Assembly: GCF_900660745.1 (NCBI RefSeq)
Contig: NZ_LR215048.1
Span: forward strand, 1,798,001-1,862,000
From: Haploplasma axanthum
GTDB taxonomy: Bacteria > Bacillota_I > Bacilli_A > Acholeplasmatales > Acholeplasmataceae
DNA length: 64,000 nt
Direction of reading: 5' to 3'
This document shows, piece by piece, positions 1-9,063 of the stretch. A program made the position numbers and the translations under genes. The first letter of the stretch is position 1. Every line of letters starts with the position of its first letter. The notes beneath the pieces are model-generated. The model was given only the letters and a program-made list of their open reading frames with translations. It made no database searches and was not told the DNA's origin.

Positions 1-156
1 GTATGAATCACTACCATTTTTATAAGCAGCAACACTAACGTTTGCTGGTGCACCACCAGCATGTTTAGTAAAGTTATTAACTTCTTTTAATCTTGTTTCC
101 TTTTCGTGTGGAATAAAATCAATTAGAAGTTCTCCAAAACTAACGATTTTTTTCAT
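1..156 (-). CDS. PfkB-family carbohydrate kinase, probably fructokinase (3' end beyond window)
   Basis: Only the first 52 residues are present. They read MKKIVSFGELLIDFIP, followed by a segment with HAGGAPANVSVA, which is the N-terminal substrate-binding signature (GGAPAN) of PfkB/ribokinase-family sugar kinases. The family phosphorylates a sugar with ATP; fructokinases make fructose-6-phosphate. The gene lies 8 bases downstream of a GH32-type gene and a cytoplasmic GH32 hydrolase, so phosphorylating the fructose they release is the natural role (inference). The AGGTGATT ribosome-binding site overlaps the end of the upstream gene. The catalytic C-terminal motif is outside the window, so fructose specificity is not proven. 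Confidence 0.8.
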   Translation of the reverse strand, partial: MKKIVSFGELLIDFIPHEKETRLKEVNNFTKHAGGAPANVSVAAYKNGSDSY

Positions 157-164
157 GTAATCAC

Positions 165-1673
165 CTACTTATATAATTTTAAATTACTAATTTCAAGTTT
201 ACTATTTTGACTATAAAAACCAAAGTTAGTATCGCTTACTCTAAACATTCTTCCTGTTAAAGCAACTTGATTTTCAATATATAAAGTTACAATACTTCCT
301 GCTGCTTCTAATCTTTCTTCAAAAAGAATCGTAAAGTTTACTTGATCCTTTGTTAAAAACAAATCATTATTTGTGTAATTATATGTATCATTACCAATTA
401 CACTACCACGGTTAAATGACATTAACTTCTCTTTTACATTTAAATCATAGCGATAACCTGAATTTAAGCCATCAGTATCAAATAATATACCAAATTTATC
501 ATCTAATGAATCAATATTAATTGTTCCTGTTATTTTATTTATACCTGTTAAATCATCAAAAATAACATATTCATAATCGTTACCACCAAACTTGATTTTA
601 TCTTTATCAAATTTAGTATTCGTTTTTGTTACTGTTAATTTTTGATTGTTACTAATTTTTTTATCTAACTGGCTAATGATATCAACATATAATTCGCCAC
701 TTGCTTTTTGTTTTAACTCATGAGCAATAAAGTTTCCACCCCAACCAAATTCTACTGGACGGTTAAAGTCACTAGATACCCAACCCATTAATAACATTTG
801 TGAATCACTTGCTGCAATCTTACCTGCATAAAGTCCTGTTCCATCAAATACGTTTAGTGTTGGTTTAATAAATTCACCATCAATATCTTTTGAGTAAAGA
901 TAATGTGTGGCTCTTACGGGCCACTGATCACTAAATGTTAAGTACCAAGTACCATTATGAAATAATAATGTTGGACATTCAAGATTTGAACTTACATCTA
1001 ATGTTCCATTAACTTCATTATTTAAGAAAAAGATTCCATCATCTTCTTTCTCCCAGTTAACTAAATCTTTTGAAGTTAAGTATCCGATTGCTCCTTTATT
1101 TAAATATCTTGTTGTAAATAGCATATAGTATACTTCTTTTTCAGGAATATAAACAACATGTGGATCTCTAAAATCATTAGAATCAAAGTTATATTTTGGA
1201 TCTTTTGGATTAATTTCAAAGTTTTCATCTTTAACCCAAGTTTCCATATTATCACTACTTACAGATACTCTAATAGTTTCTTTCGGATTTAATCTTCCAT
1301 TATGTGCTGTATAAAACGCATAATATTTACCATCTTTTTCAATTACCGAACCTGTACCTAATGCAAGTTCTTGATTAGTTGTATCATGGACTACAGGAAT
1401 TACTTCCCCGTGGTCTTTAAACTCATAAAAGTTTTTCGTTGAAAATCTGTACCAAGGATGAAATCCTGGGTTTGGTACACTATCGTGAAGATAGAAGAAA
1501 TTCCAATCTTCACCATCATAAAATGGCATAACGTCACCAATATTACCATCTTTGTGATTAATAAAAAGTTCCATATTACTCTGATCAACATCGATATATT
1601 CTTCCTTCTTACATGAAGCAAGAATGATACTTGTAATAATTATTAAAATACTTAAGATTATTTTTCTATTCAT
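165..1673 (-). CDS. GH32-type glycoside hydrolase lipoprotein (extracellular fructan/sucrose hydrolase candidate)
   Basis: 502 residues with a lipoprotein signal peptide (hydrophobic stretch 5-20, lipobox LASC, Cys21), so the enzyme should be anchored outside the membrane. The five-bladed beta-propeller motifs of GH32/GH43-like enzymes are visible: GDVMPFYDGE in the nucleophile region near residue 47, FRDPHVVY for the transition-state Asp, and LECPTLL for the acid/base Glu. A C-terminal beta-sandwich-like segment follows from about 340. The first motif is not the classical WMNDPNG of invertases, so the substrate may be a fructan or another beta-fructoside. The ATG overlaps the end of the upstream GH32 gene by 8 bases, suggesting translational coupling. 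The hydrolase family is fairly secure; the exact substrate is inferred from the locus. Confidence 0.8.
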   Translation of the reverse strand: MNRKIILSILIIITSIILASCKKEEYIDVDQSNMELFINHKDGNIGDVMPFYDGEDWNFFYLHDSVPNPGFHPWYRFSTKNFYEFKDHGEVIPVVHDTTNQELALGTGSVIEKDGKYYAFYTAHNGRLNPKETIRVSVSSDNMETWVKDENFEINPKDPKYNFDSNDFRDPHVVYIPEKEVYYMLFTTRYLNKGAIGYLTSKDLVNWEKEDDGIFFLNNEVNGTLDVSSNLECPTLLFHNGTWYLTFSDQWPVRATHYLYSKDIDGEFIKPTLNVFDGTGLYAGKIAASDSQMLLMGWVSSDFNRPVEFGWGGNFIAHELKQKASGELYVDIISQLDKKISNNQKLTVTKTNTKFDKDKIKFGGNDYEYVIFDDLTGINKITGTINIDSLDDKFGILFDTDGLNSGYRYDLNVKEKLMSFNRGSVIGNDTYNYTNNDLFLTKDQVNFTILFEERLEAAGSIVTLYIENQVALTGRMFRVSDTNFGFYSQNSKLEISNLKLYK

Positions 1674-3051
1674 TTCTCTCCCACACTTTAATGTCGATGT
1701 TTTCTCTTTCCTTATTTAGTTTAACATTAATTGTCTCTTCATCAAAATAAACTAATGTTGTTATTGTTTTATCTACATTTTTCACAAATAATTCAATAGA
1801 TGATACATCCATATAAATTTCTATTTCTACATTATCTAAATTATCTACTTCAACATATCTCTTTTCAAGTGGATATAATTTTGTAGTATCTGTATCTAAT
1901 GTAACAAAGTCTTTGTTTATTGTTACTGTAAAGTAGTCATCTTCACTACCAAATTTAATAACACTTTCTTCTTTAGTATCTGCATTAATAATCGCTTTAA
2001 ATACTTTACTAATTGGTTTATTTATCTCTGATTCTTTATTAAAGATAGTCTCTGTATTAAATGACTCTTGCATTAATTTTCCATCTACGATACTTAACTT
2101 TCTTGCAAAAGTTAAAGCACCGGTCCAATTATGATTGATATCAGCTGTATAGTATGGTTTTTCCCACATATCCATCCATGCAATCATAATTCTTTCACCT
2201 TTATCATTTAAGATAGTTTGTGGTGCATAGAAATGATGACCTAAGTCTATTTCATCCACATATTCAATTTCATAGTGTCCTGTTTCTGTATCAAAGTTAC
2301 CAATTGCATATAATGAACTATTAACATTTCTAAATCTATTACCATCTTTTTTAAGACTTGTTCCTGAAAATAATAAAACATGTTTACCATCTAATTCGAA
2401 TAGATCTGGACATTCTGCCATTACACCAAACATTTTGTTTGGTCCTATTTTACTTAAATATTTATAGTTTTTAAAATCTTCAGTTTGATAAACTAAAAAC
2501 TGGCCTTCATCATTATTGTTTTTTGAACCAATTAAGATAAAGTTTTTACCATTGATTGTAATTGGATTTGGATCTCTAAAATCAACTTTTGAACTATCTT
2601 CTGGTAAATCATCAACTGTTAAAAACGGCTTATCTAGGTACTTCTTAAAGTTTATACCATCGTCAGAAATTGCTAGACTTTGTTCTTGTAATTGATGTCC
2701 GTCATCAAAATGTGATGTATATAATAAGTATAATTTGTCATCATGTACAACTGAACCACCTGAGAAACATCCACTTTCGTGTGGTAAATCTGGTGCTAAT
2801 GCTACTGGTAAATGTTCCCAGTTATAAGTATCTTTACTCTTAGCATGTCCCCAGTGCATTGGACCCCATTTACTATCATATGGATAGTATTGATAAAATG
2901 CATGGTACTCTCCCTTATAAAATACTAATCCATTCGGATCATTCATCCAACCAACTTCAGGCATTAAGTGTAGTTTATGACGATGTTTTAAATTAACTTT
3001 ATCTTTGTTTTCTAATATAAATTTGTTTGCATTATCTAATGTATATTTCAT
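1666..3051 (-). CDS. scrB: Cytoplasmic GH32 hydrolase (sucrose/sucrose-6-phosphate hydrolase, beta-fructosidase)
   Basis: 461 residues, no signal peptide. It carries the full GH32 set: WMNDPNG (nucleophile Asp, residues 35-41), FRDPNP near residue 160 and ECPDLF with the acid/base Glu near 215, followed by a C-terminal beta-sandwich. The length fits ScrB/SacA enzymes. It cleaves the beta-fructosyl bond of sucrose, sucrose-6-phosphate or small fructo-oligosaccharides. Uptake here is by an ABC transporter and not a PTS, so the unphosphorylated sugar is the likelier substrate (inference). It heads a short unit with the surface GH32-type lipoprotein and fructokinase. A hairpin terminator and a TATAAT element lie between it and the transporter operon. 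Confidence 0.88.
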   Translation of the reverse strand: MKYTLDNANKFILENKDKVNLKHRHKLHLMPEVGWMNDPNGLVFYKGEYHAFYQYYPYDSKWGPMHWGHAKSKDTYNWEHLPVALAPDLPHESGCFSGGSVVHDDKLYLLYTSHFDDGHQLQEQSLAISDDGINFKKYLDKPFLTVDDLPEDSSKVDFRDPNPITINGKNFILIGSKNNNDEGQFLVYQTEDFKNYKYLSKIGPNKMFGVMAECPDLFELDGKHVLLFSGTSLKKDGNRFRNVNSSLYAIGNFDTETGHYEIEYVDEIDLGHHFYAPQTILNDKGERIMIAWMDMWEKPYYTADINHNWTGALTFARKLSIVDGKLMQESFNTETIFNKESEINKPISKVFKAIINADTKEESVIKFGSEDDYFTVTINKDFVTLDTDTTKLYPLEKRYVEVDNLDNVEIEIYMDVSSIELFVKNVDKTITTLVYFDEETINVKLNKERENIDIKVWERNE

Positions 3052-3072
3052 AATAAATCATTCCTTCTAAGC

Positions 3073-3078
3073 ATTATA
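3073..3078 (-). promoter_or_regulatory. Candidate -10 element for the hydrolase/fructokinase unit
   Basis: On the minus strand TATAAT (context TGTATAATGC) lies 22 bases before the scrB-like start and just after the terminator hairpin. No convincing -35 is seen at 17 bases. Expression may combine this promoter with readthrough. Confidence 0.4.
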
Positions 3079-3097
3079 CATACTTCTATAATTTTAT

Positions 3098-3127
3098 AAA
3101 TAATAAGGGAAGATAAACTTCCCTTAT
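3098..3127 (-). terminator. Hairpin after the CBM-like lipoprotein gene
   Basis: A perfect 10-bp stem (ATAAGGGAAG with CTTCCCTTAT) and a 5-base loop, followed on the minus strand by an AT-rich TATTTAT tract and no strong U-run. It may be a partial terminator between transporter genes and hydrolase genes, tuning their ratio. Confidence 0.6.
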
Positions 3128-3132
3128 GTTTT

Positions 3133-4776
3133 TTAACCTTTAACTAATTGAGTAATTGTTATACTTTCAAAGAAAATTTTTGCGCTTCCTTCGTTAAATC
3201 CACCTAATTGGAATAATATCTCAAAGTTTTGATTAAAAGTTTGGAAACTTTCTGTTTCATAACTAAATGTTTGATATTCAGTTGTTAGTTTAATTGTATC
3301 TGCAATCTTTGGTTCCCACTGTCCCATAGGGTTAACAGCGAAGAATAATTCAGCAGCTTTATCAGCACGGATTTTAAGATCTATTCTATATCTTGAATCT
3401 GCTTTAAATAATAAGTCTTCAATGAAAACTTTATTGTGCCAGTCAACTTTACCAAATTGCTTAACGTCATAAACTAACTCTTTACTATCTAAATCAATAT
3501 ATAGTGATGCTTCTGCATCTTGTCCTTCAAAGCTTTTGATACCTGTAACTCCTGTAAATCTTGTTACTTCTTCTTCAAAGACATTATAGTATTCTAGGTT
3601 TACATCTGAGATTTCAATTGTAACTGGAGAATTTTGATTTCCAACTTGGAAAAACATTTCAAAATCATTAATATCTTTATCGTTTGTTTCAAATACGTGT
3701 TTAAAAGTTCTTTCTTCATTTTTCTTTACTTCTGGACCTGACCAAACATAGTTTTCATCACGGCCATTACTTTGTTGGTCTAATACACGTGCAATAAATT
3801 CATATTTAATATCTTCAGTTGCCTTAATTGTGTATGATAAGATGTATTTTTTATTAGCCACTAATTGTATTCCTTCTCTGATTAGTTTTTGTTCCCAAAT
3901 ACCGGCAGCAGGTTCTGTAATATCTAATATTGCTTTGTCATCTTTTACTTCAAATGTTGAAGCACCATTATCATTAATGTGTGAAAACTCTGATAGATCT
4001 ATTACTTGTAATTCTAATCCACTACTAATTTCAACAAATAATCTTTCTACTAACAGTTTATAGTCTTTATTTTGACCTAAGTCTAATACTAATTCTTCTA
4101 GTTTATGATCACTAAATGCATCAACTACAACTTCAAACACTTGTAACTCTTCATTAATATTAAATGTTTTTGTAACACCTAGAATGCTTAACTTAACATC
4201 TGTTAATTCTTTTGAAGCTTGTAAAAATAATTTGATTTTATATGATGATCCTTCATCTAAATCAATTGCTTTTACTAACTTAGCATTTTCAACATTATTA
4301 TCATATACTAAACTACCTTTAGAAACAGATAATATTCCTTCATTATCTCCTTCTAATACTTTAAAACCATTTAATGCTTCTGCTGAGATATCATCAAATT
4401 TATAGTCAATTACTTTACCTTCAATAACTGAATCATTAGCGATAGCATCAATAAATATTGTTTTTGATGTTTTAACTTTTTTGTTTTTTGAATCAGTAAC
4501 TGTTACTTTAACTAGTTCTGAACCTATTTCTTTAACTGTAATTTCTTTTCCTGAAATTTCTACATTTGATGATTCAGTTGTTAATTCGATTGAGTCTTTA
4601 ATATCATTGCCATCTTGGTCAAATGCTAAAATATCTGTTGTAATATCTGTTTTTACATTAACTTTTACAGTTATTTCCAGAGGTACTTCTAAACTTGGTT
4701 CTTCTCTTTTACTACTACATGCAACTAATACCATCGCTGATATAAGTATTGTTAATCCTAATATAATTTTTTTCAT
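3133..4776 (-). CDS. Multidomain lipoprotein with Ig-like and carbohydrate-binding-like modules
   Basis: 547 residues with a lipobox (LVAC, Cys20). Residues about 30-115 form a bacterial Ig-like (Big) domain. Three beta-rich modules follow (about 125-250, 255-400, 405-545). They resemble CBM4/9-type jelly rolls, with recurrent segments such as EDIKYEFIARVLDQ and the WEPKIADTIKLT region. No catalytic motif is seen. The gene overlaps the DUF624 gene by 4 bases and ends the transporter operon. A role in holding fructan or other glycans at the cell surface for the nearby GH32-type lipoprotein is plausible, but ligand specificity cannot be read from the sequence. Confidence 0.7.
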   Translation of the reverse strand: MKKIILGLTILISAMVLVACSSKREEPSLEVPLEITVKVNVKTDITTDILAFDQDGNDIKDSIELTTESSNVEISGKEITVKEIGSELVKVTVTDSKNKKVKTSKTIFIDAIANDSVIEGKVIDYKFDDISAEALNGFKVLEGDNEGILSVSKGSLVYDNNVENAKLVKAIDLDEGSSYKIKLFLQASKELTDVKLSILGVTKTFNINEELQVFEVVVDAFSDHKLEELVLDLGQNKDYKLLVERLFVEISSGLELQVIDLSEFSHINDNGASTFEVKDDKAILDITEPAAGIWEQKLIREGIQLVANKKYILSYTIKATEDIKYEFIARVLDQQSNGRDENYVWSGPEVKKNEERTFKHVFETNDKDINDFEMFFQVGNQNSPVTIEISDVNLEYYNVFEEEVTRFTGVTGIKSFEGQDAEASLYIDLDSKELVYDVKQFGKVDWHNKVFIEDLLFKADSRYRIDLKIRADKAAELFFAVNPMGQWEPKIADTIKLTTEYQTFSYETESFQTFNQNFEILFQLGGFNEGSAKIFFESITITQLVKG

Positions 4777-5348
4777 ACTTCATCGTCTCCTTTATGTGAC
4801 TTTACTTCTTCCATTGATTTATTTGTTAAATATGAGATTGTTTGAATAAATGGTACAAATAATAAAATAGTTAGAGGTTCTACAGTAACTAACCAAATTA
4901 AAATTGCTGTTATTATAAACATAAATAATGTTCTTTTGAATGTTACTAAAGATAAATATAAACTATTTTTAATTAACTCTTTAAAACTTACTTTCATTTC
5001 AATAATAATAATTGGAGGATATATTAATAAATAAACAATAATTCCTATTAATAAATATCTAACTACAATATTGAAGTTGTTACTAAAACCACTACTATCT
5101 ATAACTATTGTTAAATATACTAATCCTAAGAGCATGGTTAAAAGAACAGACATTAAAAGTATGTTTTTAAAGTTTTCTTTAATTGTTTTAAATATTGTTT
5201 TATAATTACTATCCTCTTTAAAAAATGCAATTAAACCTACATAGATCCCATAAAAAGGTACGATCAATATTGTAGATATAAGGATTAGTAATCCCGCAAA
5301 CAGATAATCAAATACATAATTACCTATTTTTGAATACCATTTAATCAT
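4773..5348 (-). CDS. DUF624 (YesL-like) integral membrane protein
   Basis: 191 residues with about five hydrophobic segments (about 12-38, 55-80, 85-108, 125-165). The N-terminus resembles the DUF624/YesL family, which is almost always encoded next to Lpl-type sugar ABC transporters. The molecular function of the family is not established. It shares one base with the stop of the solute-binding protein gene and overlaps the next gene by an ATGA junction, so it is co-translated with the transporter. Confidence 0.75.
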   Translation of the reverse strand: MIKWYSKIGNYVFDYLFAGLLILISTILIVPFYGIYVGLIAFFKEDSNYKTIFKTIKENFKNILLMSVLLTMLLGLVYLTIVIDSSGFSNNFNIVVRYLLIGIIVYLLIYPPIIIIEMKVSFKELIKNSLYLSLVTFKRTLFMFIITAILIWLVTVEPLTILLFVPFIQTISYLTNKSMEEVKSHKGDDEV

Positions 5349-7078
5349 TATTTATTTAAACGGTTATATGCTGCTTGATGAATATCTAATAATTCATTAA
5401 GCTTCATTTTATTTAATTGTGCAATATAAGAACTCCATTCAGAATCTGATACGCCACCATTTAATAACCATTTTGTAGTAGTTTGATATGTATAACTATC
5501 AATATCACTCTTTAGTCTTTGAATTTGATTAATTTCACTTAATGTATAAGTTACGTTAGGGAAATTAGTTACATTTTCATAAACATATGGTTTTATATAT
5601 TTTTCTAACATTACTAATCTTAAACGTGCACGGTATTCCATAACAATTGTATTTTCCCATTGTTCATGTGATAAATAGACAATTCCCATTGGTGCATTTT
5701 TAAGTCTTAACTCATCACTTGTTACACCTTCTGGTAATGGTTTTTCAACTAACATACCATCTTCATTTAACTCTTCCTGAAATACAATACCTTTTGGTCC
5801 ATAATTAATTTGAGCTGAAATAATTGGATCATAAAATCTGTCAATCCATGTTAGTAAAACTTCTGGGTTTTCAGCATTTTCAAATACTACGAATTGACCT
5901 TTAACAACTTCGTGGTTGTTTGAGATACCAACATTTTGTTTTCCATCATGTCCAATTAGTGGTGGAACTGCTACATAGTCATCTTGCCATTCAGGTTTAA
6001 TAACCGTTTCTTTTTCCCACCAGTAAAATGAACCTAATCTTTGTGCATTCCCTTTTCCTTTTGTTAGTAAATCAAAGTCACTTTGACTTAGTATTTCTTT
6101 ATCAATCAAACCTTTTGTAATCCAGCTTGCTGTACTATTTGTAGCATCTTTAAACTTCGAATCAGTTGCTGTAAATGTAACTTTACCATCAACTACTGTT
6201 AAATGATCGATATTTTCTGCAATACCAAATGCTGAGTATAAGTCAGCTTGGTTACCTTGCCAACCACCATATCTAAATGTTAATGGAATTAATTTGTCTG
6301 CTTCTTGTGTTAAAAAGCTAGCATTGTCTTTCATTGCCGTTAAGATTGCTTCATATTGGTCTAAGTTAAATCCACTTACTACTTCATTGTTGATTTTAAT
6401 TGTTAATTCATTTAATTTAATATCTTTATTTGTACTATCCTCTGCTAAATTACCACCAATAACTTCAACTTTAATTGTATTGTTATTTTTATCTTTAATT
6501 AAATTTGCATCTGATAGTTTATTGATCCATGTTTTGTTAACAAATAACATGTTTGGATGCTGTAATAATCCCATCTCTTCAACTCTTGGTAATGCATAGA
6601 TATGTCCATCAGGAGATGTAATAACTTCTTTGATGTCTGGACGTTTTTCTAAGATATTTTTAAAGTTTGGCATATTATCTAAATACTTATCTAAAGGAAT
6701 AATTGTTCCTGAAGCTGAGTACTGAATAATGTCACGGTCACTAAATCCTGCATGATACATTGCATCTGGACGGTTCTTTTTAGACCCGACAATCATGTTT
6801 CTTGTTGTTTGGAATGTTTCTTCTGATAAATTTTCCCAGTTAACTTTAACATTTGTGTCTGTTAACATTTCTTTAAAAATGTCCATATCATTATAATCAA
6901 GTGCTAATGCATTTTTAGGTGCAGTAATTTTATATTCTACTTGTTCTTTTACAATAGGTAAACCATTTGGATTATATCCAAGTTCTTCTAATGATTTTGC
7001 TGGGCCTTTTTTACCACCACATGAAACTAGTGTCAGTGATATTAAAGCTGTCGCAACAATTATTAAATATTTTTTCAT
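5348..7078 (-). CDS. Extracellular solute-binding lipoprotein of a CUT1-type (LplA-like) sugar ABC transporter
   Basis: 576 residues with a lipobox (LVSC, Cys20). The two-lobed binding-protein fold of the large LplA-like group is indicated by the RPDAMYHAGFSD segment, then PLDKYLDNMPNFK and PDGHIYALPR. These are typical of family 1 solute-binding proteins that capture oligosaccharides. The two permease genes lie directly upstream (17-base gap). No ATPase is encoded in the cluster, as is usual for this subclass, which borrows a shared MsmX-like ATPase. The substrate is probably sucrose or fructo-oligosaccharides, judging from the co-located GH32 enzymes. Confidence 0.85.
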   Translation of the reverse strand: MKKYLIIVATALISLTLVSCGGKKGPAKSLEELGYNPNGLPIVKEQVEYKITAPKNALALDYNDMDIFKEMLTDTNVKVNWENLSEETFQTTRNMIVGSKKNRPDAMYHAGFSDRDIIQYSASGTIIPLDKYLDNMPNFKNILEKRPDIKEVITSPDGHIYALPRVEEMGLLQHPNMLFVNKTWINKLSDANLIKDKNNNTIKVEVIGGNLAEDSTNKDIKLNELTIKINNEVVSGFNLDQYEAILTAMKDNASFLTQEADKLIPLTFRYGGWQGNQADLYSAFGIAENIDHLTVVDGKVTFTATDSKFKDATNSTASWITKGLIDKEILSQSDFDLLTKGKGNAQRLGSFYWWEKETVIKPEWQDDYVAVPPLIGHDGKQNVGISNNHEVVKGQFVVFENAENPEVLLTWIDRFYDPIISAQINYGPKGIVFQEELNEDGMLVEKPLPEGVTSDELRLKNAPMGIVYLSHEQWENTIVMEYRARLRLVMLEKYIKPYVYENVTNFPNVTYTLSEINQIQRLKSDIDSYTYQTTTKWLLNGGVSDSEWSSYIAQLNKMKLNELLDIHQAAYNRLNK

Positions 7079-7095
7079 AATTTGTTCCTTCTTTC

Positions 7096-7980
7096 TTATT
7101 TAAAACTTCCTACTAAAAATCCTTCTTCAAAATGTTTTTGGATAAATGGATAAATTAGTATAATTGGTAAACTTGAAACTATAATAATTCCATATTTTAT
7201 TTGGTTTGCAAGTTTCAATCTTTCATAAATATCTTCGCCTGTAATTCCTCCAGAGGAATTATCATTAACAATTAAGATGTTTCTTAAAATAATTTGTAAG
7301 GGATATAAATTCTCACTATGAATAAATAGCATCGCATCAAAGTATGAATTCCATCTTCCCACTGCATAAAATAAAACCATTACGGCTACGATCGGTTTAG
7401 ATATTGGTAATATAATTGACCAAAATGATCTAAAATGACCGGCACCATCTATCTCAGCTGCTTCTATTAACTCACCTGGGATATTTGATTCATAATAAGC
7501 TTTAACCATAAACATGTTCCATACTGACAATCCTTGCGGGATTATTAGTACTAATGGATTATCGATCAAACCTAATTTATCGATCAATACATAATATGGA
7601 ATTAATCCACCACCAAAGAACATTGTAATAATGAAGAACCACATAAAACCTTTTTTAAATGGTAATTCTTTTCTTGATAGTGCATATCCTGCTGGAATAG
7701 TTAATACAATATTTAATAACGTTCCAAAGAATGTATAAAGAATTGTATTTCTATACCCGACCCATATTTGCTTATCTGCAAATATTTTTTTATAACCACT
7801 AAAGTCGATGATATCTGGAAAAATCCAAACTTCACCATTTAATACTGCATCTGGTGAACTTACTGAAGCAATTAATACAAACCATAAAGGATATAGTATT
7901 ATTACTGCTAGTAAAATCATTAATGACATTACAAAAAAATGAAATATTTTATCGCTTTTCGCTCTACTTATATTGTTCAT
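7096..7980 (-). CDS. CUT1 ABC transporter permease (LplC-like)
   Basis: 294 residues from the chosen ATG at 7980, which follows a GGTGAT ribosome-binding site; a longer frame up to 8031 would overlap the preceding gene by 47 bases without a good site. Six membrane segments are visible. The EAA loop reads EAAEIDGAGHFRSFWSIILPISKP (about 180-205), the coupling helix to the ATPase. With the next permease it forms the translocation channel for the sugar bound by the lipoprotein encoded downstream. The end VGSFK is typical of LplC/YtcP proteins. Confidence 0.87.
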   Translation of the reverse strand: MNNISRAKSDKIFHFFVMSLMILLAVIILYPLWFVLIASVSSPDAVLNGEVWIFPDIIDFSGYKKIFADKQIWVGYRNTILYTFFGTLLNIVLTIPAGYALSRKELPFKKGFMWFFIITMFFGGGLIPYYVLIDKLGLIDNPLVLIIPQGLSVWNMFMVKAYYESNIPGELIEAAEIDGAGHFRSFWSIILPISKPIVAVMVLFYAVGRWNSYFDAMLFIHSENLYPLQIILRNILIVNDNSSGGITGEDIYERLKLANQIKYGIIIVSSLPIILIYPFIQKHFEEGFLVGSFK

Positions 7981-7984
7981 AATA

Positions 7985-8926
7985 TCACCACAGACTATTT
8001 TCGCTAAATTTCTTAGCACTATAATTAGCAATTACTAATAAGACAATATTTATTAGTGAGTTAAACAAACCAATCGCTGCAGCATATCCAGGCTCAGAGT
8101 TTCCAGTTAATCCAATCTTATATACATAAGTTGAGATTATTTCTGAAACTACTGAGTTAGGCCCAGTTTGCATTAACAACACTTTTTCATGTCCAACGCT
8201 TAGTAAACTACCAATAGACAAAATTAATAATATTGATATTGTCGGAAAGATTGCAGGTAGATCGATATTTTTAATTCTTTGCCATCTACTTGCTCCATCA
8301 ATTGTTGCTGATTCATGAAGTTGAGGATCAACTCCAGCTAAAGCAGCTAAATAAATAATTGAAGACCAACCCATTTCTTGCCAGTTACCTGATCCTATAA
8401 ATAAGGGTCTAAACCACTTAGACTCAAGCATGAAGGAAATACCATCTCCACCAAAAGTCTTAACGATACTATTGACTAATCCGTATTCACCAAAGAATAA
8501 GAATATCATCCCTACTAATACTACAACTGAAATAAAGTGTGGAGCATTGAATATCGTCTGAAAAACTCCCTTTGTTTTTTTACTTCTAATAGTATTAAGT
8601 AGTAAAGCAATAATAATAGGTAATGGAAATCCAATTATAAACCCTAAAAAACTTAAGATAAATGTATTAAACATTAGCGATCCAAAGTTATAAGCTTCGA
8701 AAAAGCGTCTAAAGTTATCAAATCCAATAAATGGGCTCTTAGAGATTCCAAGTGCTGGATTATAATCTTTAAATGCTATTGTAATTCCATACATTGGAAT
8801 ATACGAAAATACAAAAACAAAAATTAGCGCCCCTGATAACATTACTATTAAAGGCCAACTTTTTTTAAGGTTTGCATTTCGTCTTTTTTTACTAATGTCC
8901 ACTTCAAGAACATTCTGATTTTGCAT
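7985..8926 (-). CDS. CUT1 ABC transporter permease (LplB-like), first gene of the operon
   Basis: 313 residues from the ATG at 8926, which lies 5 bases after a GGAGGG ribosome-binding site; an upstream in-frame ATG at 8950 overlaps the -10 box and is rejected. Six membrane segments are visible. The EAA-type motif is HESATIDGASRWQRIKNI (about 205-225). The end FSENSLW is typical of LplB/UgpA-like permeases. It is the promoter-proximal gene of the sugar-uptake operon, transcribed away from the divergent LacI regulator gene. Confidence 0.87.
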   Translation of the reverse strand: MQNQNVLEVDISKKRRNANLKKSWPLIVMLSGALIFVFVFSYIPMYGITIAFKDYNPALGISKSPFIGFDNFRRFFEAYNFGSLMFNTFILSFLGFIIGFPLPIIIALLLNTIRSKKTKGVFQTIFNAPHFISVVVLVGMIFLFFGEYGLVNSIVKTFGGDGISFMLESKWFRPLFIGSGNWQEMGWSSIIYLAALAGVDPQLHESATIDGASRWQRIKNIDLPAIFPTISILLILSIGSLLSVGHEKVLLMQTGPNSVVSEIISTYVYKIGLTGNSEPGYAAAIGLFNSLINIVLLVIANYSAKKFSENSLW

Positions 8927-8949
8927 AAAAATCCCTCCGTTGTAGTTCA

Positions 8950-8978
8950 ATTATATAAACTCATTTTTTATGAGTCAA
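8950..8978 (-). promoter_or_regulatory. Promoter of the fructan/sucrose uptake operon
   Basis: On the minus strand a -35 TTGACT (8973-8978) and a -10 TATAAT (8950-8955) are separated by exactly 17 bases. The spacer and -35 overlap a perfect inverted repeat ACTCAT-TTTTT-ATGAGT (8959-8975), a further possible operator. Confidence 0.75.
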
Positions 8979-8994
8979 CTTTATTTTTTAATTA

Positions 8995-9006
8995 GTGCAT
9001 TTGCAT
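8995..9006. promoter_or_regulatory. Putative LacI operator, copy 1
   Basis: The 12-mer GTGCATTTGCAT is an imperfect inverted repeat nearly identical to copy 2 at 9026-9037. The centres are 31 bases apart, about three helical turns, so repressor dimers would sit on the same DNA face. It lies upstream of the uptake operon -35. The adjacent LacI-family gene is the likely binder. Confidence 0.6.
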
Positions 9007-9007
9007 A

Positions 9008-9021
9008 CGTAACCGCTTTAC
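9008..9021 (-). promoter_or_regulatory. cre-like catabolite control site
   Basis: On the minus strand GTAAAGCGGTTACG matches 11 of 14 positions of the CcpA cre consensus TGWAANCGNTNWCA. It sits between the two putative LacI operators in the divergent promoter region. A nearly identical core (GTAACCGCTTAC) occurs upstream of the pdh operon at 50271. Catabolite control is inferred; no ccpA gene is in this window. Confidence 0.5.
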
Positions 9022-9045
9022 TTTTGTGCATTTGCACTATATAAT
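9017..9045 (+). promoter_or_regulatory. Promoter of the LacI-family regulator gene, with internal operator (copy 2)
   Basis: The -10 is TATAAT at 9040-9045; a weak -35 TTTACT (9017-9022) lies 17 bases upstream. The perfect inverted repeat GTGCA-TT-TGCAC (9026-9037) fills the spacer, as expected for autorepression by the encoded regulator. Confidence 0.6.
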
Positions 9046-9063
9046 AGGGTTGGTGATAATAAT

